Part shown: one piece after another, positions 40,212-40,288 of the stretch | Position numbering within the stretch: position 1 is the stretch's first letter | How the letters are laid out: each line of letters opens with the position of its first letter | From: Pseudomonas sp. 2FG | GTDB lineage: Bacteria > Pseudomonadota > Gammaproteobacteria > Pseudomonadales > Pseudomonadaceae | Assembly: GCF_005502935.1 (NCBI RefSeq) | Contig: NZ_SCMP01000024.1 | Coordinates: forward strand, 1-40,288 | Reading direction: 5' to 3' | Length of the DNA: 40,288 nt | Made by a program: the position numbers and the translations under genes | Notes under the pieces: model-generated | The model's database searches: none | What the model was told of the DNA's origin: nothing | Seen by the model: only the letters and a program-made list of their open reading frames with translations

Positions 40212-40288
40212 GTTTCTGATCGGATATTTCGGGGATTTGAGCCTGATAGCCCGAGGATAAATACGCTCTTCTCGCCGATGCGGCAGGA
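40188..40288 (-). CDS. Partial transposase C-terminus, IS4-like (enters from right)
   Basis: Reading the minus strand inward from the window edge, the last 32 codons run LPHRREERIYPRAIRL, then KSPKYPIRN and NANQLN, before TGA at 40190-40188. The basic RxYPRA-K motif and the NxxQLN ending resemble the C-terminus of IS4-family transposases. The inverted-repeat-like sequence at the stop codon and the terminator just beyond it fit the end of an insertion sequence. Only about 100 bases are visible, so the family call is tentative. Confidence 0.45.
   Translation of the reverse strand, partial: LPHRREERIYPRAIRLKSPKYPIRNKNANQLN

Overview
The window is a GC-rich, gene-dense piece of a Pseudomonas-type gammaproteobacterial chromosome. 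No rRNA, tRNA, CRISPR array or phage is visible. The call rests on gene content and recalled gene order: csaA / AraC / metallophosphoesterase / glycosyltransferase / cyaB, cpxR / spy-like / cpx kinase, and recQ / hsbD-like each match blocks I remember from P. aeruginosa. No alignment was run.

Region 1 (1-10.2 kb), biofilm adhesion. The C-terminal 1,929 residues of a giant RTX adhesin (tandem Ig-like repeats, a von Willebrand A domain, Ca-binding nonapeptides, type I secretion end) enter from the left. After a terminator, a small Pseudomonas gene and a MITE-like repeat come lapD and lapG on the minus strand, the c-di-GMP receptor and periplasmic protease that control release of such adhesins. 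A YbaN and a YecA-type gene follow.

Region 2 (10.5-19.8 kb), plus strand: recQ, a membrane diguanylate cyclase (HsbD-like), a DUF2804 gene, a slyA-type regulator overlapping a DHA2 efflux pump behind a SlyA-like operator, a FimV-like protein behind a structured leader, and a Rdx/SelW-like protein.

Region 3 (19.8-28.7 kb): csaA-EamA, an AraC regulator, then a metallophosphoesterase-glycosyltransferase pair that looks like the PlcP-Agt lipid-remodelling system. Four 11-bp-spaced PhoB-type half-sites lie in its promoter region. Convergent to it is cyaB (membrane adenylate cyclase), then a DUF962/Mpo1-like gene, an OruR-type AraC regulator and trkH.

Region 4 (28.7-33.6 kb): a YdjA-like nitroreductase, then a minus-strand run yciB-yciI-coiled-coil protein-cpxR-spy-cpxA. 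A CpxR-type box lies before spy and a hairpin terminator lies between spy and the kinase.

Region 5 (33.6-40.3 kb): rnm-yciO-trpS (the TrpRS has a four-cysteine motif like that of iron-sulfur TrpRS), a PA2779-like small membrane protein, scpA-scpB, and rluB with a long basic repetitive tail. The right edge carries two opposed terminators and what looks like the 3' end of an IS4-type transposase.

Common themes are surface attachment (adhesin, LapD/LapG, GGDEF cyclase, FimV-like), second messengers (c-di-GMP, cAMP) and envelope or phosphate stress (Cpx, Pho-linked lipid remodelling). The most notable non-coding signals are the PhoB half-site array, the SlyA and CpxR boxes and the FimV-like leader hairpin.
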